From contig JAWLAZ010000004.1 of NCBI GenBank assembly GCA_041395205.1, forward strand, positions 186,001 to 250,000: a stretch of DNA of 64,000 bases. The letters are read 5' to 3'. The position numbers and the translations under genes are program-made. Under the pieces are notes generated by a model. That model was not told the DNA's origin and did not search any database. It saw nothing but the letters and a program-made list of their open reading frames with translations. Within the stretch, counting starts at the first letter, position 1. Every line of letters starts with the position of its first letter. Origin of the DNA: JAHEFU01 sp041395205. Its GTDB lineage: Bacteria; 4484-113; JAFGCY01. This document shows, piece by piece, positions 48,867-57,405 of the stretch.

Positions 48867-50102
48867 TCAGCCCATCTCCTGGATGATCTGAATGATTCTG
48901 AATAACGGCATCCACAGGGCGATCACGATGAAACCGATGATCCCGCCCAGGGTTCCGATCAACACAGGTTCCAACAGTGCAGTAAGCTTCTGCACCATTG
49001 TTTCCACCTCGCGGGTGTAGAAGTCATTCACCTTCAGCAGCATCTGGTCCAGGGTACCCGACTCCTCACCGACCGCCACCATGGCGACGACCATCGGCGG
49101 GAACAGAGTGGGATAGTTCTCCATCGGACCATTGATGTTGCGACCCTCGCGGACCGCACTCTTGATGTGGTTGAAGGCGCCCTCATAGATGCTGTTGAGC
49201 GAGGACTGCTCAACGATGCTGAGGGCCTTGAGGATCGGTACTCCCGCCGTAAGCATGGTCGAGAATACCTTTGATGTACGAGCCAGGATGATCTTCTTCG
49301 TCAGATCACCGAAGACGGGCAGGCGCAGCTTGATCATGTCAAGCGTCTGGCGTCCCACCGGGAAGCTGGAAACCAGGTTGAGCAGCCAGGGCATGCCGAT
49401 GAACAGCGCAGCCACCAGCCACCAGAAGTTCTTCATGAAGATGGCGATCGCCATCACGACCTTCGTCATCGAGGGCAGCTCGGCATTCAGTGACTCGAAG
49501 ATCGTGGCGAACTGCGGCACCACGAAAATCATCACGAAGGAAACCACGATCAGCGCTGCGCAGGCCACGATCAGCGGATAGCGCATACCGGCGGAGATCT
49601 GCTGGCGCAGGGCCACCTCGGCCTCCAGCGTGCTGGCCAGATCCTCCAGCGTGGTGTCCAGCGTACCGGTCTCCTCAGCGGAGATCAGCAGGCTGATGAT
49701 CATCGGGTTGAAGATCCGCGGGTACTTGGCCATCGCCGCACTGAGCGGAAGACCGGCCGCGACATCCGCCTTGATCTGCAGCAGGATGTTGCGGAAGTAC
49801 TGGTTCTTGGACTGCTGCTTGGCCAGCGTATCCAGCGAACGCGTGATCGCGATGCCGGCGCCCACCATGGCAGCAAGCTGCTTGGTGAAGATCGCCAGTT
49901 CCTCGAGCTTGACGCGCTGGAAGAAGCCACCGCCGAACCCGCCTGCCATCACGTTCGTCTCGATTTCCTGTTCAACCAGGTCGAGCACGAACAGATTCTT
50001 GTTGCGAAGGGAGTTCAGGGCGTCCACGCGGCTGTCAGCAGTCACGGTCCCACTCGAGGTGGCCCCGCTAGCTTCCCGCACTGTGTATGTGAAAACCGCC
50101 AT
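48867..50102 (-). CDS. pilC: Type IV pilus inner-membrane platform protein PilC (GspF family)
   Basis: 411 residues beginning MAVFTYTVREASGATSSGTV, the usual PilC start. It has two GspF domains (about 75-200 and 278-400), each with three membrane helices, the first with FTKQLAAMVGAGIAITRSLD and the second with RTSKVFSTMLTAGVPILKAL. The closing MPLFRIIQIIQEMG is typical. PilC anchors the ATPases PilB and PilT. A ~200-bp AT-rich gap to pilT suggests a separate promoter. Confidence 0.95.
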   Translation of the reverse strand: MAVFTYTVREASGATSSGTVTADSRVDALNSLRNKNLFVLDLVEQEIETNVMAGGFGGGFFQRVKLEELAIFTKQLAAMVGAGIAITRSLDTLAKQQSKNQYFRNILLQIKADVAAGLPLSAAMAKYPRIFNPMIISLLISAEETGTLDTTLEDLASTLEAEVALRQQISAGMRYPLIVACAALIVVSFVMIFVVPQFATIFESLNAELPSMTKVVMAIAIFMKNFWWLVAALFIGMPWLLNLVSSFPVGRQTLDMIKLRLPVFGDLTKKIILARTSKVFSTMLTAGVPILKALSIVEQSSLNSIYEGAFNHIKSAVREGRNINGPMENYPTLFPPMVVAMVAVGEESGTLDQMLLKVNDFYTREVETMVQKLTALLEPVLIGTLGGIIGFIVIALWMPLFRIIQIIQEMG

Positions 50103-50299
50103 TTATCCTAATCCTTCCCTTGCCTCTTCCTTCGCTTTCAGCTGGCCTCGCCAGTCTGTGTTAACCATATAACTTACCCGGTGCACCAATGTGTTAAACA
50201 CCGGACAAGCCATCGTTAACTAACTATAGTGTACTAATATTCATATTCATAGTACCTGAAGTTAAATCAAAGTTCAACTTCCGGTGATTAAATTGCAAT
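50103..50299. other. AT-rich gap between pilT and pilC
   Basis: It contains the hairpins GAAGTT...AACTTC (about 50,252-50,281) and CCGGTG...CACCGG (about 50,178-50,206) and several TA-rich -10-like boxes on the minus strand. A terminator or promoter pair for pilT/pilC is likely but I cannot assign exact boxes. Confidence 0.4.
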
Positions 50300-51652
50300 T
50301 TAACCGAGATTCTTGTCCAGATCCAGAGGGTTCGTTGCATGCGCACGTGCCTCCTCCTTGTTGATCAGACCGGCATTCACGAGCTCCACGAGGGACATGG
50401 TCATGGTCTTCATGCCCGCACTCTGGCCGGTTTCAATCGCATTCACGATCTGATGGACCTTGCCTTCGCGGATCAGGTTGCGTACCGCTGAGTTTGCGAT
50501 CAGCAGCTCATAGGCCATCACGCGCCCACCGCCGATCTTGCGGCACAGTGTCTGGCAGAAGATGGCCTGCAGGCTGTTGGCAAGCTGCAGGCGGATCTGG
50601 GCCTGCTGATGCGGCGGGAAGACGTCAATGATGCGGTCAATCGTCTGCGCCGTGTCATTGGTGTGCAGGGTGCCGAACACCAGGTGGCCGGTTTCCGCGG
50701 CGGTGATTGCCGTGGACATCGATTCGGTGTCACGCAGCTCGCCCACGAGGATCACATCCGGGTCCTGGCGCAGTACATGGCGCAGGGCACGGGCGAATGA
50801 CTCCGTGTCCGAGCCCAGCTCACGCTGGTTGACCACGCACTTCTTGTGGTCGTGCAGGAATTCGATCGGATCCTCGACCGTCATGATGTGGCCGCGGCGG
50901 TTTTCGTTGATGTAGTCGATCATCGCCGCGAGGCTTGTCGTCTTGCCGGAACCCGTGGGGCCGGTGAAGAGGATGATGCCGCGCGGCCTGAGCGCCAGGT
51001 CCTTGGCGATCGGCGGCAGGCCCAGGGCCTCGATGGACTTCTTCATGGTGGGCACGCTGCGGACGACCGCGCCGACACTGCCACGCTGCATGAAGACATT
51101 CACACGGAAGCGGCCCACATTGAGCACGCTGTAGGCGAAGTCGAATTCGTGCTCGATCTCGAAGACCTTGACCTGGTGCTCCTTCATCATGGAGTAGATC
51201 AGGCTCTTCAGGTCCGAGGGCCGGTACTTCGGGAGGTTGAGCGGGATCAGCTGCCCGTCGATGCGCACATGCGGCGGCGCACCGGCGGTCAGATGCAGGT
51301 CCGAGGCCCGGTGATTGACGGCGTAGACCAGCAGGTCGTGGATGGTGTGATGCTCGTCAAGCACGCCATCGGCCGCGGAGGCCGCCGGCCGGCTCGGGGC
51401 GTTGATCCCCGGAATCACCTGCTTCTCGGCCTCCTCCTTCGTAGTCAGACCGGAGGCCGCACTCATCTTCTCGTGCTCCACCTGGGAGGGACGTTGCGCA
51501 TAGCGTTCCGAATCAGGCCGGCGCTGGAGGCTCAGTCGGTCCGGGCTGCCCAGGATCACACCTGTATCCTCGGCTGCCGCTGCCGCCTGGCTGCCCGTGG
51601 GCTGCAGTACGTCGCCGCGCTCCTGTATCTTCTCGTAATCCCGTTCTTCCAA
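50300..51652 (-). CDS. pilT: Type IV pilus retraction ATPase PilT
   Basis: Hexameric ATPase that depolymerises the pilus. Walker A GPTGSGKTTSL, Asp box MTVEDPIEFLH, Walker B DPDVILVGELRD, His box GTLHTNDTAQTIDRIIDVF, and the PilT-specific VRNLIREGKVHQI are all present. 450 residues from a TTG at 51,652, with AGGG eight bases upstream and 41 bases after the preceding stop; the first ATG (51,466) would give 388 residues. The ~90 residues before the conserved start (HTIHDLLVYAVNHRASDLHL) are charged and unlike standard PilT, so the true start needs N-terminal data. Confidence 0.94.
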   Translation of the reverse strand: MEERDYEKIQERGDVLQPTGSQAAAAAEDTGVILGSPDRLSLQRRPDSERYAQRPSQVEHEKMSAASGLTTKEEAEKQVIPGINAPSRPAASAADGVLDEHHTIHDLLVYAVNHRASDLHLTAGAPPHVRIDGQLIPLNLPKYRPSDLKSLIYSMMKEHQVKVFEIEHEFDFAYSVLNVGRFRVNVFMQRGSVGAVVRSVPTMKKSIEALGLPPIAKDLALRPRGIILFTGPTGSGKTTSLAAMIDYINENRRGHIMTVEDPIEFLHDHKKCVVNQRELGSDTESFARALRHVLRQDPDVILVGELRDTESMSTAITAAETGHLVFGTLHTNDTAQTIDRIIDVFPPHQQAQIRLQLANSLQAIFCQTLCRKIGGGRVMAYELLIANSAVRNLIREGKVHQIVNAIETGQSAGMKTMTMSLVELVNAGLINKEEARAHATNPLDLDKNLG

Positions 51653-51693
51653 AGAGTTTCCCTGCCTTTGGCCCCTGGCCAGTAATGCCCTGC

Positions 51694-53502
51694 CTAGTTG
51701 TACTTGCGGCCCCAGCCCTCCGCGTTGACGCCGTGCATCTCCATGATGAACTTGGTCACGTAGGGGAAGTAGGGAGGCGCCTTGCCGGCCTGGAAGCGGT
51801 CGTCGTAGGTGAAGTCCCACTCGTAACCGGTCTTGTGGCCGTTGCTGTAGTACACGCCGGTGGTCTGGTTGCGGTTCTCGATCAGGCCGCCGGTGAGCTT
51901 GAGCTTGCCCTTGTTGGGATAGTTGTAGACGTAGTTGTTGCCGGAGATGATGCCCTCGGCACCGAGGCCGTGGTCATTGCTGACAGCCATCATCGAGGCA
52001 TTGATTTCAAGGTTGTTGGGACCGTCCTCACGCAGCATGATGTTGCCGCCGGCGCTGAAGATCCCGAGGATGTTGTCGGCATCCGGATTGTCAGCCGGGT
52101 CCTCCGTGTAGGTGATGTGGCCGCCGATGTAGATGTCATCCGCGGCACTGACGGTGATCTCCGAGCCACGAGCGATGTCCGGGCTGGAGGGGCTGAGATC
52201 GCCGGAGAGGTTCTCGATCTTGCCGTTGACGTGGATCATGCCGTTCATCAGGCCGCCCACCGTCTTGACCAGCGTGCCGTTCTTCCAGATCTCGGTCTGG
52301 TTGGTGCCCGGATCCTCGCGGAACTTCCAGTTGTTGTCACCGCCGAAGGGACCCGTGCCCTCCATGCGGATCACCGTCACCTGGGCGTCGCCCTCGGTGC
52401 TGAAGCGCACCAGCTTGGCATCGCCATTCACGAACACACCGCCGAGCAGGCCTTCGCCCTGGTTGTAGTCGGGGCTGAAGTAGCAGCCCTTGTCCAGTGC
52501 TCCGGGCAGTCCGCTGAGCCCGAGAATGTCAATGAACTCCGGCATGGTCGGAGGAGTACCCTCGTCAATGTTGGCATAGTCACCCATGGCAGCGCGGGCC
52601 TGGGACCAGCCGTTGCCGGGCAGTTCGATCGGGTCAACACCCCAGGTGGCACCCTCATTGAACTGCGGGTTGGCACCACCGGCGAGGATCGACTCCTCAT
52701 AGCTGCCCTGCACCGCCGTGAAGGCACCGTTGAAGGTCGGTTCGCCGTAGAAGGCGGCCCTGCCCTGGCCCTCGCCGGCATTCACATGCACGGGACCGTC
52801 GTAGACCTCGCCATCGAAGAACCAGAGCTGGTCATCAAACTGGTTCTGCATGGTCTGGGTGAAGTAGCCGTAGGTTGCGAAGTTGGGGCGCTTGACCTCA
52901 AGCTCGAAGTTGCCGTTCTCGACGCGGGTGGCCTGGTTGTGCTGGCCGCTCAGGTCAGCGGAACCCTCACTTGTCACCGTCCAGTCATAGTGGAAGACAT
53001 GCTTCTTGGAAGCGTCACTGGCCAGCGGGCGCTCGACCTCGGTCGGCCAGATGTTGACGGAGGTGTTGTACTCCACCGTGGGGGCAACGACACCGTCGTC
53101 AGGATCCTCGAGCACGTAGTTCGTGGTGATGTCATTGCGCGGCATCACCTCATCGATCTTCTGGCCCGTGTCCATGATCAGGGAGATGTCCTGGTTGCCG
53201 ACGGGATTCTCCGCCTCGGCATCCTGGGCATAGTCCTCCACGTCGTTGGGAGTCGTCGCGGTGGGAATGTTCCAGGCTGACAGCGCATTCGCCAGCACAC
53301 GGCGGCTGTGCACGAGGCCCGAATCAGCGGCCTGGAAGGCCTTCTTGTTGCGGGTGTGGTCATGCACGATCTCGGCATCCACCATCGTCAGCGACAGGGT
53401 TGCCGTGAACAGGATCGTCAGGAGGAGCGAAACCATGATCGCGAGGATCGAGGTGGAACCCCTTCTGCTGCTGCGCCTGAATCTGATTGCTCTAATCATC
53501 AT
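51694..53502 (-). CDS. PilX/DUF4900-type pilus-associated protein
   Basis: 602 residues. An N-terminal basic stretch RRSSRRGSTSILAIMVSLLLTILF and a single helix (about 18-42), as in PilX-type minor pilins, though without a G|F-E5 site. The large passenger has the GPVHVNAGEGQGRAAFYGEPTF block of DUF4900, then a Gly/Asn-rich beta region with VNGKIENLSGDL and AADDIYIGGHITY that resembles a beta-helix. It lies between minor pilin genes and pilT in the same transcription unit. GGGAGAGG precedes the ATG. DUF4900 proteins are thought to be tip or minor pilus components. Confidence 0.8.
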   Translation of the reverse strand: MMIRAIRFRRSSRRGSTSILAIMVSLLLTILFTATLSLTMVDAEIVHDHTRNKKAFQAADSGLVHSRRVLANALSAWNIPTATTPNDVEDYAQDAEAENPVGNQDISLIMDTGQKIDEVMPRNDITTNYVLEDPDDGVVAPTVEYNTSVNIWPTEVERPLASDASKKHVFHYDWTVTSEGSADLSGQHNQATRVENGNFELEVKRPNFATYGYFTQTMQNQFDDQLWFFDGEVYDGPVHVNAGEGQGRAAFYGEPTFNGAFTAVQGSYEESILAGGANPQFNEGATWGVDPIELPGNGWSQARAAMGDYANIDEGTPPTMPEFIDILGLSGLPGALDKGCYFSPDYNQGEGLLGGVFVNGDAKLVRFSTEGDAQVTVIRMEGTGPFGGDNNWKFREDPGTNQTEIWKNGTLVKTVGGLMNGMIHVNGKIENLSGDLSPSSPDIARGSEITVSAADDIYIGGHITYTEDPADNPDADNILGIFSAGGNIMLREDGPNNLEINASMMAVSNDHGLGAEGIISGNNYVYNYPNKGKLKLTGGLIENRNQTTGVYYSNGHKTGYEWDFTYDDRFQAGKAPPYFPYVTKFIMEMHGVNAEGWGRKYN

Positions 53503-53527
53503 TTTCCTCTCCCGTCCTCAGGGACGA

Positions 53528-54139
53528 TCAGTTCATCCGGCGGTTACGGATGGTCATCCGCCCGACCATGGCCTGACCGCCCACGCGGCCGTTCGTAAAT
53601 GCGGTCTGCTCGTTCTCGACATCCATCGTCATCTTGATCTCGACCGCGGTGATTTCATCCTCGTCCAGCGGCACCTGGTTGTTGTCCGCGAAATAGACGA
53701 ACTGGATGGTGTCCAGGTTCTCCATGATCACGTCAGTGCCGATGACGGTCCATGTGGCGCCGTCGTCAATGCTCTGATCGAGGTCGCGGCGGAGCTCCTG
53801 GGTGCTGGCGTCGTAGTAATAGTGGATCCGTTCCCAGACTTCATCGTTGTTGAGGTCACCGATGTACATCAGCTCGCCCGGCTCCGCAATCTCAACGTAG
53901 GGTTCCACGACCCCGGAGCCCATCGTGACGATCTCCTCGGTCATGAAATTGATGCAGTCCCGCAGGTCGCCCTGGTTGAGCATGTTGCGGTTCTGGGTCG
54001 TGCTGAGCATGATCTGGCTCTGCATCACCGTGGCAATGGTCACGCCGACCACGGCGGCAATGGCAAGCGAGATCATCAGCTCCACGAGGCTGAAGCCTGC
54101 ACGCGAATTCCCGCTGACTGAATGCTTGAATCCGATCAT
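53528..54139 (-). CDS. PilW-like minor pilin
   Basis: 203 residues with prepilin site AGFSLVELMISLAIAAVVGV (G|F, Glu+5). The globular part is acidic (DQSIDDGATWTVIG, DTIQFVYFADNNQ). Its start overlaps the stop of the preceding minor pilin gene by four bases (ATGA type), so translation is coupled. Similarity to PilW is by length, order and composition. Confidence 0.85.
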   Translation of the reverse strand: MIGFKHSVSGNSRAGFSLVELMISLAIAAVVGVTIATVMQSQIMLSTTQNRNMLNQGDLRDCINFMTEEIVTMGSGVVEPYVEIAEPGELMYIGDLNNDEVWERIHYYYDASTQELRRDLDQSIDDGATWTVIGTDVIMENLDTIQFVYFADNNQVPLDEDEITAVEIKMTMDVENEQTAFTNGRVGGQAMVGRMTIRNRRMN

Positions 54140-54552
54140 GGTGCAATCACCCCGGTCAGGTCGAATGTGGAGGTCTGGCCCATGCGCTGCCAGGACACGA
54201 AGACCGTGACCTGCTTCATGCCGTCCTCCGGCATGTCCTCCGTGACCGTCCAGCTGCGGCTGTAGATTCCGCCGACCTCGCCGAGCTCATTGATCTGGGC
54301 CCCGTCAGCGCCGTCAACTACGAGGTCGAAGTCGATATTGCGGAGTTCCTCGATCTTGACTTCCGCCAGATTGGCAGCGGAGGACACGAACATGTTGGAC
54401 TGCGTCACCCGGCTGGAAGCAATGCTGACCTGCAGGCCGAACATCAGGGCCAGGGCCAGCAGCACCAGCCCGATCATCACGTCGATCAGGCTGAAGCCAC
54501 GCCGGGAGCCGGATTGCAGCGCCCGAAGCGCCTTCTTGAGCATGCTCATCAT
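54136..54552 (-). CDS. PilV-like minor pilin with Asp at the usual Glu+5 position
   Basis: 138 residues: RRGFSLIDVMIGLVLLALAL, then ASSRVTQSNMFVSSAANLAE. The residue at +5 after the cleavage Gly is Asp rather than the near-invariant Glu. VKIEELRNIDFD follows the helix, like PilV. It overlaps the GspH/FimT-like gene by four bases and the PilW gene by four, forming a coupled trio. Confidence 0.85.
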   Translation of the reverse strand: MMSMLKKALRALQSGSRRGFSLIDVMIGLVLLALALMFGLQVSIASSRVTQSNMFVSSAANLAEVKIEELRNIDFDLVVDGADGAQINELGEVGGIYSRSWTVTEDMPEDGMKQVTVFVSWQRMGQTSTFDLTGVIAP

Positions 54553-55046
54553 CGGAGATTGCCTCCCTCCCTGCTGAAGCGGCCGGTCGTGACATTGGCG
54601 ACCAGGTCGACCGTTTCACCGGTGCTGGACATAAGGGTGATCGTTCCACCCGTCAGCATTGAGCCACGGGTCGTGTAATTGACAGTGCTTGACGCAAAGG
54701 TGTTCGCGGAAATGCTCACTCCGGCCGGCAGGGTTTCGATGCCATCCCCGGGCATGGCGTTCGCCCAGTTCAGGGTCTCGCGGTCCTGGGATTCGATCCA
54801 GTAGCTGCCGGTGCTGGTTTCAATGATGACCCGGGTGTTGACTTCCTCACTGCGCGCCTTGTTGCGGGCGAGCATCAGCACCTCTGCCATGCGCAGCTGA
54901 GCGGTTTCCATCCTGGCATGCGGGACGGCGGAATACAGATTCGAAATGGCAATCGTCGCCACGATCCCGAGGATCGACAGGACGATGGCAAGTTCCACCA
55001 CGGAGAAACCCCTGCGGTTTCTCCTGCCCCATTTCCTGTTGCGCAA
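54549..55046 (-). CDS. GspH/FimT-type minor pseudopilin
   Basis: 165 residues. RRGFSVVELAIVLSILGIVA is the prepilin site. LRMAEVLMLARNKARSEEVN (about 53-72) is the helix typical of GspH/FimT, followed by a beta-rich domain. The start is a TTG at 55,046, the only in-frame start before the leader peptide; no good ribosome site is seen. It is the first gene of the minor pilin/pilT unit, behind a ~200-base leader if the -10 boxes below are used. Confidence 0.82.
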   Translation of the reverse strand: MRNRKWGRRNRRGFSVVELAIVLSILGIVATIAISNLYSAVPHARMETAQLRMAEVLMLARNKARSEEVNTRVIIETSTGSYWIESQDRETLNWANAMPGDGIETLPAGVSISANTFASSTVNYTTRGSMLTGGTITLMSSTGETVDLVANVTTGRFSREGGNLR

Positions 55047-55154
55047 ATCAGTTCACAGCATGACCGCCTTGCTTGCCACCTCCGGGGTGGCTGGCAATAT
55101 TAGTCTACCCAAGTCGCCGGAATACACCTGACTCCCGGGTACATTTAACCTGAC

Positions 55155-55280
55155 ATTATAACATCGTTGAAGACCGTTAAAATCTAACATCTGTTCCAGC
55201 CTTCCCGCTCTTAAACCCCGGTTAATTCCAGATTGCCCGGCAACAATAGTAATTATAGTGTAATTCTCCAGCATTTTAAA
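55155..55280 (-). promoter_or_regulatory. Promoter candidates of the minor pilin operon
   Basis: Two TATAAT boxes on the minus strand at 55,257-55,252 and 55,160-55,155. The first has TTTAAA 17 bases upstream at 55,280-55,275; the second has no clear -35. Both precede the GspH/FimT gene. Confidence 0.45.
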
Positions 55281-55329
55281 GGCGGATTCGGACAATCGCC
55301 CCAAATTCACAATTACACATCACTGCTAG

Positions 55330-55345
55330 CGTGAATTGCATCACG
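55330..55345. promoter_or_regulatory. CRP/FNR-like palindrome between the pil operon and rex
   Basis: CGTGA-ATTGCA-TCACG is a perfect palindrome of the TGTGA-N6-TCACA type bound by the CRP/FNR family. It lies upstream of both diverging units, about 50 bases beyond the -35 candidate of the pil operon. I found no canonical Rex operator (TTGTGAA-N4-TTCACAA). Confidence 0.35.
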
Positions 55346-55464
55346 GCTGAACAGCTCCAGGCGGGAGCCAACCAGTGGTTTTACCCGCTCCACGCGAAGA
55401 ATAACCGGAAAATGGGGAAACCAAAGTTTCCAATATGGGGTCTAAATCGTGACCGGACTGGCGT

Positions 55465-55470
55465 TATAAT
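55465..55470 (+). promoter_or_regulatory. -10 box of rex
   Basis: A consensus TATAAT 30 bases before the rex ATG. No strong -35 is visible. Confidence 0.45.
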
Positions 55471-55500
55471 CAAGATCCGAATACTCAATACCGAGAACCC

Positions 55501-56169
55501 ATGGACGAAAAAGCCAACGACAAGGAGCAGCTGCGGCGGGCCAGCCAGCTTTCCCGCAGCTCCGTGGAACGGCTCTACAGCTACTATCTGCTCGCCAAGC
55601 GTGCCCGTGAACAGGGTGACACCCATATCAACTCCAGGCAACTGGCGAGTTTCCTGCAGATCGGCGACACCCAGGTGCGCAAGGACCTGGCTGCCATCAA
55701 CCTGGTGGGCCAGCCCAAGAAGGGCTATGAAATCGGGGCCACGATCGAGGCCCTGAGCAACACCATGGGCCTCGATGAGGTGCATCGCGCGGTGCTCTGC
55801 GGAGTGGGCAAGCTCGGCCAGGCCCTGCTGCAGTACAGCCGCTTCGGGGAATTCGGCTTCAAGGTAAGCGGAGCCTTTGACGTGAGCCCCGACATCATCG
55901 GCCAGGACATCGCCGGCACGCGGGTCCTGCATGTTGACCACCTGGCGAAGGTGATTGAGATCTTCAGCGTGGAGATCGGCATCCTGACGGTGAATGTCTG
56001 GGCGGCGCAGGAACTCTGCAACAAAATGGTGGAATGCGGGATCAAGGCCATCTGGAACTTCGCGCCGATCCATCTGCAGGCACCGAAGGGCGTACTGATC
56101 CGCAATGAGGACTTCGCCGGCAGCCTCGCGGTGATCTCCCACTACCTCAAGGATCCGGCCGAGCAGTAA
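55501..56169 (+). CDS. rex: Redox-sensing transcriptional repressor Rex
   Basis: 222 residues. Rex binds DNA when NADH is low and releases it when NADH rises. N-terminal winged helix: SRSSVERLYSYYLLAKRARE, INSRQLASFLQIGDTQVRKDL, GQPKKGYEIG (the wing). Rossmann domain with VLCGVGKLGQALLQY (the GxGxxG loop; most Rex have GxGNLGxAL), and IKAIWNFAPIHLQAP, the usual cap segment, plus a swapped C-terminal helix. Complete and of normal length. Divergent from the type IV pilus unit. Confidence 0.94.
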   Translation: MDEKANDKEQLRRASQLSRSSVERLYSYYLLAKRAREQGDTHINSRQLASFLQIGDTQVRKDLAAINLVGQPKKGYEIGATIEALSNTMGLDEVHRAVLCGVGKLGQALLQYSRFGEFGFKVSGAFDVSPDIIGQDIAGTRVLHVDHLAKVIEIFSVEIGILTVNVWAAQELCNKMVECGIKAIWNFAPIHLQAPKGVLIRNEDFAGSLAVISHYLKDPAEQ

Positions 56170-56208
56170 CCGGCTGGACGGCAAGCCAGCTGAAAAGCAG
56201 AAAAGAAA

Positions 56209-56230
56209 GGCGACCGGCATGCCGGTCGCC
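56209..56230 (-). terminator. Perfect 22-base palindrome terminator
   Basis: GGCGACCGG-CATG-CCGGTCGCC is followed on the minus strand by TTTCTTTTCTGCTTTT. It ends the lipoprotein gene at 56,261 and may also slow transcription from rex. Confidence 0.85.
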
Positions 56231-56260
56231 TCATCACTTCAGATCCAGTTCAGTCCGGGA

Positions 56261-56965
56261 TTATTCGTCGCCGGAACCGTCATCTTCATCGTCTCCACCA
56301 CCGGCGGCACCAAGGCTCGGCGGCGCACCGCCACCCTTCTTGCGTCCATTGCCGCTGTTGCCGCTCTCACCGCCAGCCTGGGATTCCTCAATGGACAGGC
56401 CTTCACCTTCGGTGCGGCGCACCTGGAAAGTGGCGGGCCAGTTGGAGCAGTAGAACCCGCTGAGCGCGATGGTCTTCGGATATGAGGAGGGAATCGTCAG
56501 GTGCTTCTTCGTTTCACCGACCATGTTGCCATCCTCATCAAAGGCCTTGATCACCCAGATGGACGGCACGGGCGGAACTTCATCGCTCTGGAGTTCCAGC
56601 CGGATGTCGTACTTGGCTTTGCCGGTGTATTCAGGAATGCCGTTTTCCACGCTCTCAACCGTAATCTCGACGTTGGGTCCCGTGTACTCAGGCTCGGCCT
56701 CGCCACAGGGATTGCAGGGATTGGCCGCATCAGTCTCAGCTGCGGCTGCGCTGCCGTCAGACAGCATGCCCGCTGCACCGCCACCTCCGGCGGGAGCAGC
56801 TGCCTGCTCACCACTGCCGCGGTTGGCGGAACCACCCGGAGTGCGGGCACCGCTGGCCCTGAGCATGGCCTCCGCCGGGTCCTCGCCCTGGTCGCAGCCC
56901 GCGGCCAGCAGCAGACCCAGCAGGGTGGCAATGATGATCAGCATGTTGTTGGTCAGACTTCTCAT
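56261..56965 (-). CDS. Lipoprotein of unknown function
   Basis: 234 residues. Signal peptide with lipobox LAAGC (C24). An Ala/Gly-rich linker (about 25-80), a NPCNPCGEAE motif (about 82-91), a single beta-rich domain (about 92-195: VEITVESVENGIPEYTG, SIWVIKAFDEDGNMVGETKK, SYPKTIALSGFYCSNW), and a Gly/Asp/Glu-rich tail. The start at 56,965 has GGAGGAAG upstream; the in-frame GTG at 57,037 is rejected because it precedes the signal peptide. The domain may be an Ig-like sandwich. No known family recognised. Confidence 0.8.
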   Translation of the reverse strand: MRSLTNNMLIIIATLLGLLLAAGCDQGEDPAEAMLRASGARTPGGSANRGSGEQAAAPAGGGGAAGMLSDGSAAAAETDAANPCNPCGEAEPEYTGPNVEITVESVENGIPEYTGKAKYDIRLELQSDEVPPVPSIWVIKAFDEDGNMVGETKKHLTIPSSYPKTIALSGFYCSNWPATFQVRRTEGEGLSIEESQAGGESGNSGNGRKKGGGAPPSLGAAGGGDDEDDGSGDE

Positions 56966-57405
56966 CTCACTTCCTCCGCCGGCTGAAGATCCAGTATGGG
57001 CGGCGCGGCTAATTGCATGACTATCCCATTGCGCCACCGGTTCAACCGGCGATCCAATATTCTACAACCAGTAGCACGGTATCGCACCGGCGGGGCGGCT
57101 GGAGCCTCCCCCACGCTAAGTATAGACAATCCTGCCCGGCTGAATGTTACCGTACCAGAGTCCTGTGAATCAACATTCTGCCACTCCCTCAAATGAATCG
57201 CCCTGCAGTTCCGCTCATCTGTCAGCAAGAAGTTGCTCAAGTAAACTTGAATTGAAGCTTGATCAGAATATAATTCAGGTAGTTAGCGGGTATTCAGACA
57301 GACCACTGGTCCAAACGACATAATCGGCCGCATTGCAGTTTGCGAGTGATTGTCTGATGACGGAGTCCGGGTCTACATATACCCAATGTAAGGATCAGGT
57401 TGAAA
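56966..57405. other. Intergenic region between divergent lipoprotein genes
   Basis: It contains no gene that I can support. Some AT-rich -10-like boxes (for example AGAATATAATTC near 57,262-57,273) could drive the downstream lipoprotein gene. No repeat of the families seen elsewhere in the window. Confidence 0.4.

Noticed and set aside
55053..55310. 85-codon minus-strand frame before the pilus operon
   Set aside because: It covers the AT-rich promoter region, has no ribosome site and contains both -10 candidates.
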